From CBDBND01 sp965262665 (GTDB taxonomy: Bacteria; Pseudomonadota; Alphaproteobacteria; Rhodospirillales; Rhodospirillaceae), in contig OZ253551.1 of assembly GCA_965262665.1 (NCBI GenBank), positions 310,001 to 374,000 on the forward strand: DNA of 64,000 nt, read 5' to 3'. Shown one piece after another: positions 8,828 through 17,905 of the stretch; position 1 is the first letter of the stretch; each line of letters begins with the position of its first letter. The notes beneath the pieces are model-generated. The model was not told the origin of the DNA. It saw only the letters and a list, made by a program, of their open reading frames with translations, and made no database searches. Position numbers and translations under genes: made by a program.

Positions 8828-10080
8828 GTGATTTATTGGTTACAAAGCGTTGTCGGCGTTGTTGGCTTGATCGGCTGGCCTGGCTGATGAGCGAGGACCG
8901 CAAAGCCATGCCGGTGCGTTGGGTCTTGACGGCCTTAGGCGTACAAATCGTTCTGGCCGTCGCAATTCTCAAGGTTGATTTCATCTGGTCGGCGCTCTCT
9001 TTGTTAAGCCGGGGCGTCGCTACCCTTGACCAAGCGTCACGAGAAGGCGCAGTGTTTGTGTTTGGCTATGCGGGAGGTGGGCCGGCCCCCTTTCCGCTTC
9101 CCGATGATGGAACATCCGTCATCGTGGCTTTTTAAATCCTGCCGATTGTAATCGTAACTTCAGCACTGGCATCGCTGCTGTGGCATTGGTCTGTATTGCC
9201 TAAATTGATTCGGTGGCTTTCCGCGTCCTTACTTCACACGCTGGGTATCGGTGGTGGCGCATCGCTTGGTACAGCAGCCAACCTGTTCTTCGGCGTTGTC
9301 GAAGCCCCTATTTATTCGCGGTGTCTTGAGCAGCTTGACGCGAGCAGACTTGTTCATGGTGATGACCGCGGGCTTGGCAACCGTATCGGGTGTGGTGCTG
9401 GTTCTTTATGCAACCTTGCTCGAGCCCATGATTCCAGGCGCAACAAGTCATATCGTCACAGCGTCCGTTATTTCATTGCCTGCCGCGCTTCTCATCGCTC
9501 GGATTATGGTTCCGGGTAATTCTGCCGAAACAGGCACGAGCGGTGCATTGGAAAATCTAAAATACGACAGCAGTCTGGATGCAATCGTTCAAGGCACCAT
9601 GGACGGCATGAAACTTTACCTGGCGATTATTGCCATACTGATTGTTGTATTTGCATTCGTATCTCTGGGCGACCAGGTTCTCGGCCTCTTTCCCGATTTC
9701 AACGGTGCATCACTATCCATAGAACGTATATTCGGCTGGCTCTTTGCACCTGTTGTCATGCTGTTTGGCGTTCACCCAAGTGAAGCCTTATCCGCCGGAC
9801 AATTGATGGGCACAAAAGCCATTCTCAACGAGTTTGTTGCGTATCAGGCTTTGGCCACACTGGACATCACGGTTCTCTCTGCCAGGTCTGAGTTGATCAT
9901 GACCTACGCGATGTGCGGCTTCCCGAATTTAGCCAGCGTCGGAATGCTGGTGTCGGCCATCGGAACACTAGCGCCGGACCGGCGGCAAGACGCGTTGTCT
10001 CTCGGTATGAAGTCGTGGGTTGCCGGCAATCTGGCGACGGGCATGACGGGTGCGGTTGTCGGCCTCACATTTTCTGATGA
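8828..10080 (+). pseudogene. Concentrative nucleoside transporter (NupC/CNT family), degraded
   Basis: The pieces add up to one CNT-type transporter: N-terminal membrane segments, GVATLDQASREGAVFVFGY, LPIVIVTSALASLLWHWSVLP, LGIGGGASLGTAANLFFGVVEAP and LAGQLMG-type C-terminal helices. It is broken at least three times: a one-base loss near 8873, an in-frame TAA at 9133-9135 where Gln or Lys is usual (VAF-x-ILP), and a shift near 9310. A further shift near 10078 is needed to reach the natural end. The longest intact frame is 9251-10171. It cannot give a working transporter. Confidence 0.8.
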
Positions 10081-10103
10081 TCTAACAAACTGGGATTGTG
10101 TGG

Positions 10104-10492
10104 CTAACGGCGTTTCCAGTTTTCGCGAATGTCGTAACGCACCAGGGCATCATCAACGGTCTTTGAAGTGATGCCGCGCCAAAAACCGAGTGCCTCCCGA
10201 TTCTGGAACGGGCCATAGACTTCCAGCTCCTTACCGGGCGCCATCATCGTAAATGTTGTATCCGCATATTCACCGCCGACGACCCAATATATTTTTTTGT
10301 CAGCCTCTTCCGCCGCTTTAAGGATGTAACGGATCATGGCGTTGTCGATGGTCTTGCCGGTGATGCTGCGCAAAATTCCTTGGCCTCCCGTTGGGGAAAC
10401 GGGCCGTAGACCTCGGGATCCTTCCCGTCGACGATTTGCTCAAAGGATGTATCGGCGTATTCACCACCGATGACAAAAAACTTCTGTTCCAC
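10104..10492 (-). pseudogene. Tandem DUF4170 protein with a frameshift between the repeats
   Basis: Two copies of a roughly 60-residue DUF4170 unit follow each other. The first, from a GTG at 10490-10492 (GAGGA site upstream), has VIGGEYADTSFEQI and EVYGPFPQREA. The second has VVGGEYADTTFTMM and EVYGPFQNREALGFWRG, ending KTVDDALVRYDI. They lie in different frames; adding one T to the run in GAATTTTGCGC near 10375 joins them. DUF4170 is an uncharacterised small alphaproteobacterial family, and a tandem form is unusual. It may be a recent duplication or a sequence error may hide an intact gene. Confidence 0.65.
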
Positions 10493-10603
10493 GAATATTC
10501 CTCAATACAACAAGGCAGCGGAGTAATAGCGTCATTCGGTGGTTCAGAGCTACCCTCGACTTGATCTCTGGACACACCGTCGCGCCACAACTATGTCCCC
10601 TTA

Positions 10604-11313
10604 ATGAGCGAAGTTTCACACCCTATCCACGTTGTCGGCGGCGGCCTCGCCGGCACCGAAGCTGCCTGGCAAATTGCCAGGTCTGGTGTGCCTGTGGTTC
10701 TCCACGAAATGCGGCCGCACCAATCCACACCGGCTCATGAGACGGATTCCCTGGCCGAATTGGTCTGCTCCACCTCCTTTCGCTCCGATGACGCGGATTT
10801 CAATGCCGTTGGTCTTCTCCACCAGGAAATGCGGTTGCTCGATTCTCTGATATTGCGCTGTGCCGATCACCACAAGGTACCCGCCGGAGCCGCCCTGACC
10901 GTGGATCGCACCGGGTTCGCCAATGCGGTCCAGTTAGCCATCGAGAGCGAGGCGCTTATTTCCATTGAACGAAATGAGGTGAAAGAGCTTCCACCCGACA
11001 CCTGGGGGCAGCAGCAGCACCATCATCGCCACCGGCCGCCCCACCTCTCCGGATCTGAGCAAAGCCATCCGCGATTTCACCGGCGAGGACGCCCTGGCTT
11101 TCTTTGATGCCATTGCGCCGATCGTCACCAAAGATAGTGTCGATTTCAACGTCGCCTGGTTCCAATCCCGCTACGACAAGGGTGAAGGGTCGGACTACAT
11201 CAATTGCCCGATGGACGAGCCGCAGTTTAACCGCTTTCTGGATGCCCTGCTCGCAGCAGGCAAAACCGAATTCAAGGACTGGGAAAAGGACACTCCCTAC
11301 TTTGAAGGCTGTC
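10604..11313 (+). pseudogene. trmFO: trmFO, N-terminal half only
   Basis: Encodes the start of TrmFO, the folate- and FAD-dependent enzyme that makes 5-methyluridine at position 54 of tRNA. The N-terminal FAD motif (HVVGGGLAGTEAAWQIARSG), HEMRP and LVCSTSFRSDD are clear. A one-base gain in the G run near 11008 shifts the frame before the ATGRPTSPDLSKAI segment. The reading then ends at KDTPYFEGCL, where a mobile element starts. The 3' half is not found on its far side, so it has been deleted. Confidence 0.9.
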
Positions 11314-11664
11314 TGACGTTGCTCCCAAAATCCGGACCAGGTGGTTCTTCACCTATGCGGCCTGATCGATGGTCATATCTCTCCTGGCCTGTGCCGGCGT
11401 CCGGTAGCCGATGCTCGAGTGGCGCCGTCGTTGGTTATAGAAGATCTCGATGTACTCGAATAGCGCAGCCCTGGCCTCGCGCCGGGTACGAAACCGGGTA
11501 CGGTGCACGAGTTCGGTCTTGAGAGACCCAAAGAAGCTCTCCATGGGGGCATTGTCGAGGCAATTCCCCTTGCGGCTCATGGCGGCCTTGATGCCGTGGA
11601 GGCGGAGCAGTTTGCGGTCGTCACCGCAGGCATATTGGGCGGGTTCAACCGGTCGTCGCAACAC
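11314..11664 (-). pseudogene. IS3-family transposase orfB C-terminal fragment (left arm)
   Basis: The minus strand encodes the rve-type integrase tail: DDRKLLRLHGIKAAMSRKGN, MESFFGSLKTEL, EYIEIFYNQRRRHSSIGYRT. The final catalytic Glu region is present, but the first two Asp residues and orfA are absent. Nearly identical to the right arm; one visible difference is Cys versus Arg in AQYACGDD/AQYARGDD. Confidence 0.85.
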
Positions 11665-12314
11665 GTTCAGTTTGACTGGCCTGCAAGCACTGGTCCAGAG
11701 CTTCGGCGGGAGTTCTCCATCCGAGGGTCTTGCGGGGCCGTGTATTGAGCGCGTCAGCAACAACTGCGAGTACGTCCGGACTGTGTGCGCTCAGATCGGT
11801 TCCTTTCGGGAAGTACTGTCGAAGCAATCCATTGGCGTTCTCGTTCGTTCCGCGTTGCCAAGGGCTGTGCGGTTCGCAGAAGTAGACGGGAAGGCCGGTT
11901 GCGATCCGCAGATCCGCATGCCTGGCCATCTCTGCTCCCTGGTCCCAGGTCAGCGAGCGGCGAAGCTGCGCTGGCAATGTCGTGATCGTCCGGGCGATGG
12001 CATCGCGAACCGCTTCAGCCCCATGCTCGCTCCAGCCGGCAAGCAATATGACGTATGCCTCTTCCCTGAGCGCGCAGAAGAGCAATCTCCTCACGTTCCT
12101 CGAAAGACAGGTAACGTCCTGACAGCGGCTTGGCCGATTGCGATAAATGTGCTGGTGGCATGCCGCCCGACCTCCGGAACCACCTCGAGCCTACCGGAGG
12201 GGATACACCGGCATCTCGGGCCGCGTCCTCGCTCGAACGCCCCGTCGCAATCGCTGCCCAGAACCGAACAAGCTCCTCACGCCGTGCCGAGTCCGGTCGA
12301 CCTGGCGAATGCAA
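11665..12314 (-). pseudogene. IS30-family transposase, internally deleted
   Basis: An N-terminal piece (12015-12314, with RYLSFEEREEIALLRAQGRGI, the IS30 helix-turn-helix) is joined out of frame to a C-terminal piece (WSEHGAEAVRDAIARTI, SLTWDQGAEMARH, FCEPHSPWQRGTNENANGLL, LNTRPRKTLGW). The central segment with the first catalytic Asp is missing. Not functional. Confidence 0.8.
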
Positions 12315-12379
12315 CTTGCTCCGTCCAGACCGATCCGACCGCCGTCTGCGTACCCGTCATAGCAACCTCCTATACCAGA

Positions 12380-12730
12380 GTGTTGCGACGACCGGTTGAA
12401 CCCGCCCAATATGCCCGCGGTGACGACCGCAAACTGCTCCGCCTCCACGGCATCAAGGCCGCCATGAGCCGCAAGGGGAATTGCCTCGACAATGCCCCCA
12501 TGGAGAGCTTCTTTGGGTCTCTCAAGACCGAACTCGTGCACCGTACCCGGTTTCGTACCCGGCGCGAGGCCAGGGCTGCGCTATTCGAGTACATCGAGAT
12601 CTTCTATAACCAACGACGGCGCCACTCGAGCATCGGCTACCGGACGCCGGCACAGGCCAGGAGAGATATGACCATCGATCAGGCCGCATAGGTGAAGAAC
12701 CACCTGGTCCGGATTTTGGGAGCAACGTCA
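12380..12730 (+). pseudogene. IS3-family transposase orfB C-terminal fragment (right arm)
   Basis: Inverted copy of the left arm, 351 bases, with the same reading (stop at 12691) and the same outer terminus. See the left arm for motifs. Confidence 0.85.
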
Positions 12731-12745
12731 AGTCGCCCTTGCGCA

Positions 12746-12780
12746 GAAGACTGGCCCCGTGTTTCCGATACGGGGTCTTC
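12746..12780 (+). terminator. Possible hairpin between the insertion and the NDUFAF6-like gene
   Basis: GAAGAC...CCCCGT pairs with ACGGGG...GTCTTC across a 9-base loop. It may be the former trmFO terminator. The following T tract is weak. Confidence 0.35.
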
Positions 12781-12791
12781 GTGCTTCACGA

Positions 12792-13721
12792 TCAGAAATC
12801 TTTCCGCCAAGCATTCCACCACAATCTTGGAACGCTGGGACGCATAGCTTTGAGCCTGGGATGAAAAAGATCGAAGTCACACCGCTCTATTTGGCTTAGA
12901 TATTGCTCGGCAAGAACGCTGTGCAGCAGGACCGGCATGGCCCGAAGATCGACGGACTTCTTAACTCTACGCGTTTGCTGCAAGTAATCGCGTGCCGCAT
13001 TGACCAGCTTAGAAATGGCTGGTGCCGTCTTCCGACTCGCGTCGGGAGATTGCAAATCATGTAAAGTTAAGTTGGCTTCTTCCATCATGCTTGCCGGCAA
13101 CACAGCTTTTCCTGCCAAAGCGTAATGGCGGACCGAGCGGGCAATACCTGTGAGCGCCCAAGCCACACCGAGGGACTGGGCAGCTTTGAAGGTTGTTTCA
13201 TCCGTAACCTCTAAACACTCCAACGCAAGCAGAGACAAAGTCGAAGAGGTATTGCTGCAATAGTCGATGAGATCGGTAAAGCTTTCGACCGACTCCTCCG
13301 CCACATCCATTTCGCGCGCGGTTAGTAGTGCCTCGAAGTGAGAAAAGGAAAGGTTGGTATCTATAATGAGGTCCGCGAGTGGCTCAGCAACGGGATGCCC
13401 TTTCTGTGGACGTTCGCCCTGCGCAACAGCGGTGAGGACATCTCGCCACCACTGCAATCTCATTTGCCCGATTAAAGGTTCCGATACAGTTTCCCGTATG
13501 CGAGCGATTTCCGTATTGAAAGCGTAAAGGGTATGCAACCGATCACGCATACCTTCCGGTGCAAAGAGCGACGTCAAGAACCGATCGTAGTCATATTGGC
13601 GAACGAGATCGCTTGTATAGGACATAGATTCAGGTGACGGCATAAGCATTTGGCCCAGGCTGAAGTCCTCGCTTACACTGGCGACGTGGTGCGTCCGTTG
13701 ACTGAAACCCTTTTCGTGCAT
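12792..13721 (-). CDS. NDUFAF6-like (phytoene/squalene synthase fold) protein
   Basis: 309 residues of the trans-isoprenyl diphosphate synthase fold, of the type related to mitochondrial NDUFAF6, a complex I assembly factor. Visible features are YDYDRFLTSLFAPEGMRDRL, LYAFNTEIARIRETVSEPLIG and MRLQWWRDVL. The Asp-rich catalytic motifs of true squalene synthases are not evident, which supports a non-catalytic role. In many alphaproteobacteria this gene lies between secF/Mth938 and trmFO, as here, with hpnCDE added. Divergent from hpnC across 46 bases. Confidence 0.75.
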   Translation of the reverse strand: MHEKGFSQRTHHVASVSEDFSLGQMLMPSPESMSYTSDLVRQYDYDRFLTSLFAPEGMRDRLHTLYAFNTEIARIRETVSEPLIGQMRLQWWRDVLTAVAQGERPQKGHPVAEPLADLIIDTNLSFSHFEALLTAREMDVAEESVESFTDLIDYCSNTSSTLSLLALECLEVTDETTFKAAQSLGVAWALTGIARSVRHYALAGKAVLPASMMEEANLTLHDLQSPDASRKTAPAISKLVNAARDYLQQTRRVKKSVDLRAMPVLLHSVLAEQYLSQIERCDFDLFHPRLKAMRPSVPRLWWNAWRKDF

Positions 13722-13767
13722 TACTTAGTTTAAGATAAGCCAATACTATCCTGATTCAGGAATACTT

Positions 13768-14628
13768 GTGTCACCGGCTCACGCCTCATCCTTAGAAACA
13801 CACAAAACCCGGCACATGGAAAACTTTCCAGTTGGGAGTTTTCTCATTCCACGCAATTTACGTTCAGACGTTCATGCTTATTACCGATTTGCGCGTCTGG
13901 CAGACGATATTGCCGATCATTCTGAACTTTCCACAGAATTAAAGTTAGAGCAATTAAAGGCAATGGAAGCCGCCCTTCACGGCGATCAAGGCAGTCGGGA
14001 AATCTTAGATCCTGCTCAATTTGGCGCCGCAGCTGAGTTGGGGGATCAATTGAATAGCCGGGATCTTGACCATCGCCTTGCCTCTGATCTGTTGGAAGCA
14101 TTTCGGTGGGATGCGGAAAACAATGTGTGCCGCACATGGGGCGATTTGATCAATTATTGCCGCTTTTCGGCCTGCCCCGTGGGGCGTTTCTTGCTCGCGT
14201 TGCACGGCGAAATCAATGGTAAGGAAGAGTCCGACGCTCTATGCACTGCTTTGCAGATTCTCAATCATCTCCAGGATGCCAAAGATGACTATTGCAGGCT
14301 AAAGCGCCTCTATGTTCCGTTGGACTGGCTCGAACACGACAACTCGTCCCCTAAGGATTTGACGAAAACCACAATCAGCCTGGAATTGAAGATCGTATTC
14401 GATCGCGTCCTCAATCAGATAGAAATCTTGCTTACACGTGCCGTTGGACTTCCCCAACGAACTCGTCACCGGGGTCTCGCTGCGGAGACCGCGATGTGCC
14501 TTTCCCTTGCCTATTCTTTGCTGCGTCGTTTGCAGGAAAACGATCCAATTGCCTTCAAAATCAAATTGAAAAAAACAGATTGGATCAAGGCTGGATTCAG
14601 CGGTCTATACCGGTACTGTCTTTCATGA
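13768..14628 (+). CDS. hpnC: Squalene synthase HpnC
   Basis: 286 residues. GTG start at 13768 with CAGGA upstream; a Met at residue 17 is an alternative. Motifs include ENFPVGSFLIPRNLRSDV, FARLADDIADHSEL (first Asp-rich motif) and ILNHLQDAKDDYCRLKRLYVP (second). HpnC, HpnD and HpnE together convert farnesyl diphosphate to squalene for hopanoid lipids; HpnC acts on the presqualene diphosphate intermediate. Overlaps hpnD by ATGA. Confidence 0.9.
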   Translation: MSPAHASSLETHKTRHMENFPVGSFLIPRNLRSDVHAYYRFARLADDIADHSELSTELKLEQLKAMEAALHGDQGSREILDPAQFGAAAELGDQLNSRDLDHRLASDLLEAFRWDAENNVCRTWGDLINYCRFSACPVGRFLLALHGEINGKEESDALCTALQILNHLQDAKDDYCRLKRLYVPLDWLEHDNSSPKDLTKTTISLELKIVFDRVLNQIEILLTRAVGLPQRTRHRGLAAETAMCLSLAYSLLRRLQENDPIAFKIKLKKTDWIKAGFSGLYRYCLS

Positions 14629-15485
14629 CGTCTGCAGACTTGCATTCACCTATCGCCTCACGGGTCCGTGCTAGCGGGACGTCTTTTTATTGGCCGATGA
14701 AACTTCAGCGAACCCCTCAGCGCCAGGCTCTCTATGCCATTTATGCTTATTGCCGGGTACTTGATGACATCGCTGATCGAAGCGGCCCGATAGAGAGCAA
14801 ACAACACGATCTCAAATCCTGGCGTGAGCATATTGAGAGAATTTACGCCGGGGACGTTATTGACGGCGCGGAACCCGACTTTTTTGCTCTCGCGTTAGCA
14901 GACATCATAAGGCGATTTGATCTTCCGCGAGCCCCATTCGAAGCATTGATCGACGGTATGGAAGCGGATGTTAATGGCCCAATCGTGGCGCCTGAATGGT
15001 CGGCGTTGCAGCGTTACTGTGCCCAAGTGGCGGGCTCCGTTGGTGAGCTATGCTTGGGGGTATGGAATTGGCACGGGCCGCTTGCGGTTCAATTCGCACG
15101 CTCAACGGGTGAAGCGCTTCAACTCACAAATATTTTGCGTGACCTCAGCGAAGATGCCGCCAACGGCCGCCTGTACCTCCCCAAAGAAGCGCTCTCGGAA
15201 GCAGGAATCAATGCACAAACACCGGCAGACGTATTGGCCCATGCAAACATTTCTGTGGCATGCGCTTTTGTCGTGAATCATGTTGAAGAATGCTATCAAA
15301 ATGCCAGTTCTCTATGGCGCCAATCCCGGCACAAAAACGCACGGCCAGCGTGGATGATGTTGTGCCTCTATCACGCGCTGTTGCGAAAAATTGTGAAAAA
15401 TGGGTTTGGCCCGGACCACCCACGTATTCGTCTTTCAACACCTGAACGAATTTACCATCTTTTCGTAGCGTATCTCAAAAGTTGA
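14625..15485 (+). CDS. hpnD: Presqualene diphosphate synthase HpnD
   Basis: 286 residues from the ATG that overlaps the hpnC stop; the longer upstream frame lies inside hpnC and is rejected. Motifs: SFYWPMKLQRTPQRQALYAI, CRVLDDIADRSG (first Asp-rich), QLTNILRDLSEDAANGRLYL (second). Joins two farnesyl diphosphates. Coupled to hpnE by a TGATG overlap. Confidence 0.92.
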   Translation: MTSADLHSPIASRVRASGTSFYWPMKLQRTPQRQALYAIYAYCRVLDDIADRSGPIESKQHDLKSWREHIERIYAGDVIDGAEPDFFALALADIIRRFDLPRAPFEALIDGMEADVNGPIVAPEWSALQRYCAQVAGSVGELCLGVWNWHGPLAVQFARSTGEALQLTNILRDLSEDAANGRLYLPKEALSEAGINAQTPADVLAHANISVACAFVVNHVEECYQNASSLWRQSRHKNARPAWMMLCLYHALLRKIVKNGFGPDHPRIRLSTPERIYHLFVAYLKS

Positions 15486-16750
15486 TGGGCAAGACACTCC
15501 ACATCGTTGGCGCAGGCGTAGCCGGACTTGCGTGCGCCGTTGCTGCCATTCAGGCCGGTCACACAGTAAGAGTGTATGAAGCGACGAAGCGAGCGGGCGG
15601 TCGCTGTCGATCTTTTTACGATGCGACGCTCGGTGCCACACTTGATAACGGCAGCCACGTCGTTCTAGGCGGGAACCCCTACGTTTTTAAATACCTGAAT
15701 ATTATTGGGGCTAGAGACTCGCTCGTGCCGTCAAGTCAGACTGGCGAGATTCCTTTTGTAAATTCAATAAGCGATGAACGGTGGACTATCCAACCCAATC
15801 CTGGCCCAATCCCGTGGTGGGTTTTATCTGCAAAAAGACGACCGCCGCATACATGTATTGGTGATTTTTCTGCGGGTTTGAATCTTTTTCGTAAGTTCGG
15901 TGACAAGTCCGTTGCCGAAATCTTAAGTGAACACAATGACGCATGGCTCCCGTTTTGGCAGCCGGTGTCATTGGCCATTATGAACACTCAAGCCAGAGAC
16001 GCGTCGGCTGCACTTTTTGGCGCTGCAATCCGATATGCTCTTTTCTCCGGTGGAGGTAGTTTTACGCCTTTTGTTCCTACGGACACATTGGCCGCAACAT
16101 TTACGCAGCCAGCTGAAAACTATCTTCGCAAAGCGGGTTGCATTCTAACCTTCGAATCTCCTTTGATCGGGATTGAGGGAGAGGCATCTGCAAAGTCCTT
16201 ACACTTCCGGACTCATACCGTATCTCTCAATGATGATGATGCCGTTGTGTTGGCACTTCCGCCATGGTCGCCTGCCGTTCGGCCTTTTCAACCACGACCG
16301 TTTTTTCCGCAACCTTCTCCGATCGTAAATGCCCACTATGCCTTTGACGGTGAAGCGGGTATGCCAAGAAATCGCATAATTGGAGTCATCAGTGGCGCCG
16401 GTCATTGGATAGTCCGGCGATCTAGTGTGGTCAGTGTAACTGTCAGTGCAGACCCGGCCCTTGCACAGCTTAATCATGAAGAGATTGCGGCCTTGCTCTG
16501 GCAGGACGTTCAAAAAGGACTTGATATCTCAGGACAGCAAGTACCTGCGAACAGAGTTATCGTTGAACGGCGCGCAACGCCTGTTCAAGACACCACTTTT
16601 AACAAGAATAGACCGACGACTCGTACAACCCATAAAAACCTGTACTTGGCTGGAGATTGGATCAATACCGGTCTGCCTTGCACACTGGAAAGCGCCATAA
16701 AAAGCGGTTTCAAAGCCGCTGACGCTGCCAATGAGACCCGATCGATGTGA
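15485..16750 (+). CDS. hpnE: Squalene-forming amine-oxidase-like flavoprotein HpnE
   Basis: 421 residues. The FAD-binding N-terminus (LHIVGAGVAGLACAVAAIQA) and the C-terminal NLYLAGDWINTGLPCTLESA motif match HpnE, which reduces hydroxysqualene to squalene. ATG 15485-15487 overlaps the hpnD stop. The squalene-hopene cyclase gene is not in this window. Confidence 0.9.
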   Translation: MGKTLHIVGAGVAGLACAVAAIQAGHTVRVYEATKRAGGRCRSFYDATLGATLDNGSHVVLGGNPYVFKYLNIIGARDSLVPSSQTGEIPFVNSISDERWTIQPNPGPIPWWVLSAKRRPPHTCIGDFSAGLNLFRKFGDKSVAEILSEHNDAWLPFWQPVSLAIMNTQARDASAALFGAAIRYALFSGGGSFTPFVPTDTLAATFTQPAENYLRKAGCILTFESPLIGIEGEASAKSLHFRTHTVSLNDDDAVVLALPPWSPAVRPFQPRPFFPQPSPIVNAHYAFDGEAGMPRNRIIGVISGAGHWIVRRSSVVSVTVSADPALAQLNHEEIAALLWQDVQKGLDISGQQVPANRVIVERRATPVQDTTFNKNRPTTRTTHKNLYLAGDWINTGLPCTLESAIKSGFKAADAANETRSM

Positions 16751-16877
16751 ACCCCGGCTGTTGAGCCGCGTTGCGATTGAGGCCAAAACCTTTAAGATGC
16801 GGCGATTGTGAGGAGTGGTTCCGGAGCAAGCCGCCGCTCCCATATAAGTTGGGTCTGGTCAAAATAGGGGAGAAAAA

Positions 16878-17453
16878 ATGGCTGCTATTCTTCAATCACT
16901 ATCCAATACGGTTATTGCTGGCTTGGTGTTGGCGATTCTGGTTTTTCTTTTTATTGGCAACATGGAATTCGACATGTTGTTTTGGAGTTTCATGTTTCGG
17001 TGGCTCCATGTCGTGAGCGGAGTTATGTGGATTGGGCTGCTGTGGTATTTCAATTTCGTACAAATTCCCAATATGCCGAATATTCCTGACGATCAAAAAC
17101 CTGCGGTTAGCAAAGTCATCGCCCCCGCAGCGTTGTTCTGGTTCCGTTGGGGTGCCATGGTCACTATCATCACCGGATTAATTCTTGCGATGCTTTCGGG
17201 ATACTTGATCGAAGCCATTATGATGAGCGAACAAGGCACGATTATCGGTATCGGTATGTGGCTCGGCACGATTATGTGGTTCAACGTTTGGTTCGTAATC
17301 TGGCCGAATCAGAAAAAAGCGCTTGGCATTGTGGAAGCAGATGCGGACACCAAAGCAAAGGCAGCAAGAACAGCCATGCTTTTCTCGCGAACCAACACTT
17401 TGCTTTCCATTCCCATGTTGTTTTGCATGGTCGCGCAGCAAAATTTCATCTAG
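16878..17453 (+). CDS. PuuD-like membrane protein (urate oxidase N-terminal family)
   Basis: 191 residues with about five membrane segments (VIAGLVLAILVFLFIGN, FWSFMFRWLHVVSGVMWIGLLWYF, WGAMVTIITGLILAMLSG, WLGTIMWFNVWFVIWP, a C-terminal helix). It corresponds to the membrane domain of PuuD urate hydroxylase, but the C-terminal cytochrome c domain is absent. Such short forms are common in alphaproteobacteria and their role is not settled. GGGAG ribosome site; followed by a strong terminator. Confidence 0.7.
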   Translation: MAAILQSLSNTVIAGLVLAILVFLFIGNMEFDMLFWSFMFRWLHVVSGVMWIGLLWYFNFVQIPNMPNIPDDQKPAVSKVIAPAALFWFRWGAMVTIITGLILAMLSGYLIEAIMMSEQGTIIGIGMWLGTIMWFNVWFVIWPNQKKALGIVEADADTKAKAARTAMLFSRTNTLLSIPMLFCMVAQQNFI

Positions 17454-17476
17454 GAAATTTTGACATTCGACATAAA

Positions 17477-17504
17477 GGGGCCGGTTCTTCCGGCCCCTTT
17501 TTTT
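17477..17504 (+). terminator. Intrinsic terminator after the PuuD-like gene
   Basis: GGGGCCGG-TTCTT-CCGGCCCC followed by seven T residues, 24 bases after the stop codon. It separates the plus-strand hpn/PuuD genes from the converging minus-strand gene. Confidence 0.9.
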
Positions 17505-17506
17505 GT

Positions 17507-17887
17507 TTAGATCGCAGTCGGGAAAAGAGCCGCTGCGAGAGCACGCCCTTCACTCAAGAGGACATTGAAAGTCCGGCAAGCTGCTCCCGTATCCATGGCT
17601 TCAATGTTGATGCCTTCTTTTTTGAGCGCCTCTTTGATTGGGGTGGGGATTTGATGGGTCTTGGAGCCCGACCCTAGCAAACAAAGGTCGAGAGTTGCTG
17701 CTCTTTCCAGCAATGGTGCGAAGGTGCCCGGCGTTATTTCACTTGGGTGCAATACGTTCCAAGCAAGAGTTTGATTTGCGAAAACGAGCACCGGGCTTTG
17801 GAATACGACACCTGAGACAGTAAAGCCCTGGGCGCCATACTTTTGAATATGCTGTCGATCACGTGGCTTGATATGAGTCAAATCCAT
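17507..17887 (-). CDS. Mth938/NDUFAF3-like protein (DUF498)
   Basis: 126 residues with the family pattern: IQKYGAQGFTVSGVVFQSPVL, LGSGSKTHQIP and MDTGAACRTFNVLLSEGRALAAALFP. The mitochondrial relative NDUFAF3 helps assemble respiratory complex I. Lies 18 bases downstream of secDF on the same strand, its usual place in alphaproteobacteria. Confidence 0.85.
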   Translation of the reverse strand: MDLTHIKPRDRQHIQKYGAQGFTVSGVVFQSPVLVFANQTLAWNVLHPSEITPGTFAPLLERAATLDLCLLGSGSKTHQIPTPIKEALKKEGINIEAMDTGAACRTFNVLLSEGRALAAALFPTAI

Positions 17888-17905
17888 GGGACAACGTTGA
17901 TCGTG

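Larger units (their letters stand above)
11314..12730. mobile_element. Composite insertion: IS30-family remnant between inverted IS3-derived arms
   Basis: 1417 bases bounded by 351-base inverted arms (11314-11664 and 12380-12730), both starting TGACGTTGCTCCCAAAATCC from the outside. Each arm is the 3' end of the same IS3-family orfB. The middle holds an internally deleted IS30-family transposase on the minus strand. Flanking bases show no obvious target duplication, and the neighbouring trmFO has lost its 3' half, so the insertion was accompanied by a deletion. Confidence 0.8.

Noticed and set aside
2775..9135. Reassignment of TAA to glutamine
   Set aside because: Other genes, including the capsid gene and several housekeeping genes, end properly at TAA or other stops, and the chromosome has normal stop use. 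Nonsense mutation is simpler.
11450..12691. 413-codon plus-strand ORF across the composite insertion
   Set aside because: Only the last 100 codons match a transposase; the rest is antisense to IS3 and IS30 fragments.
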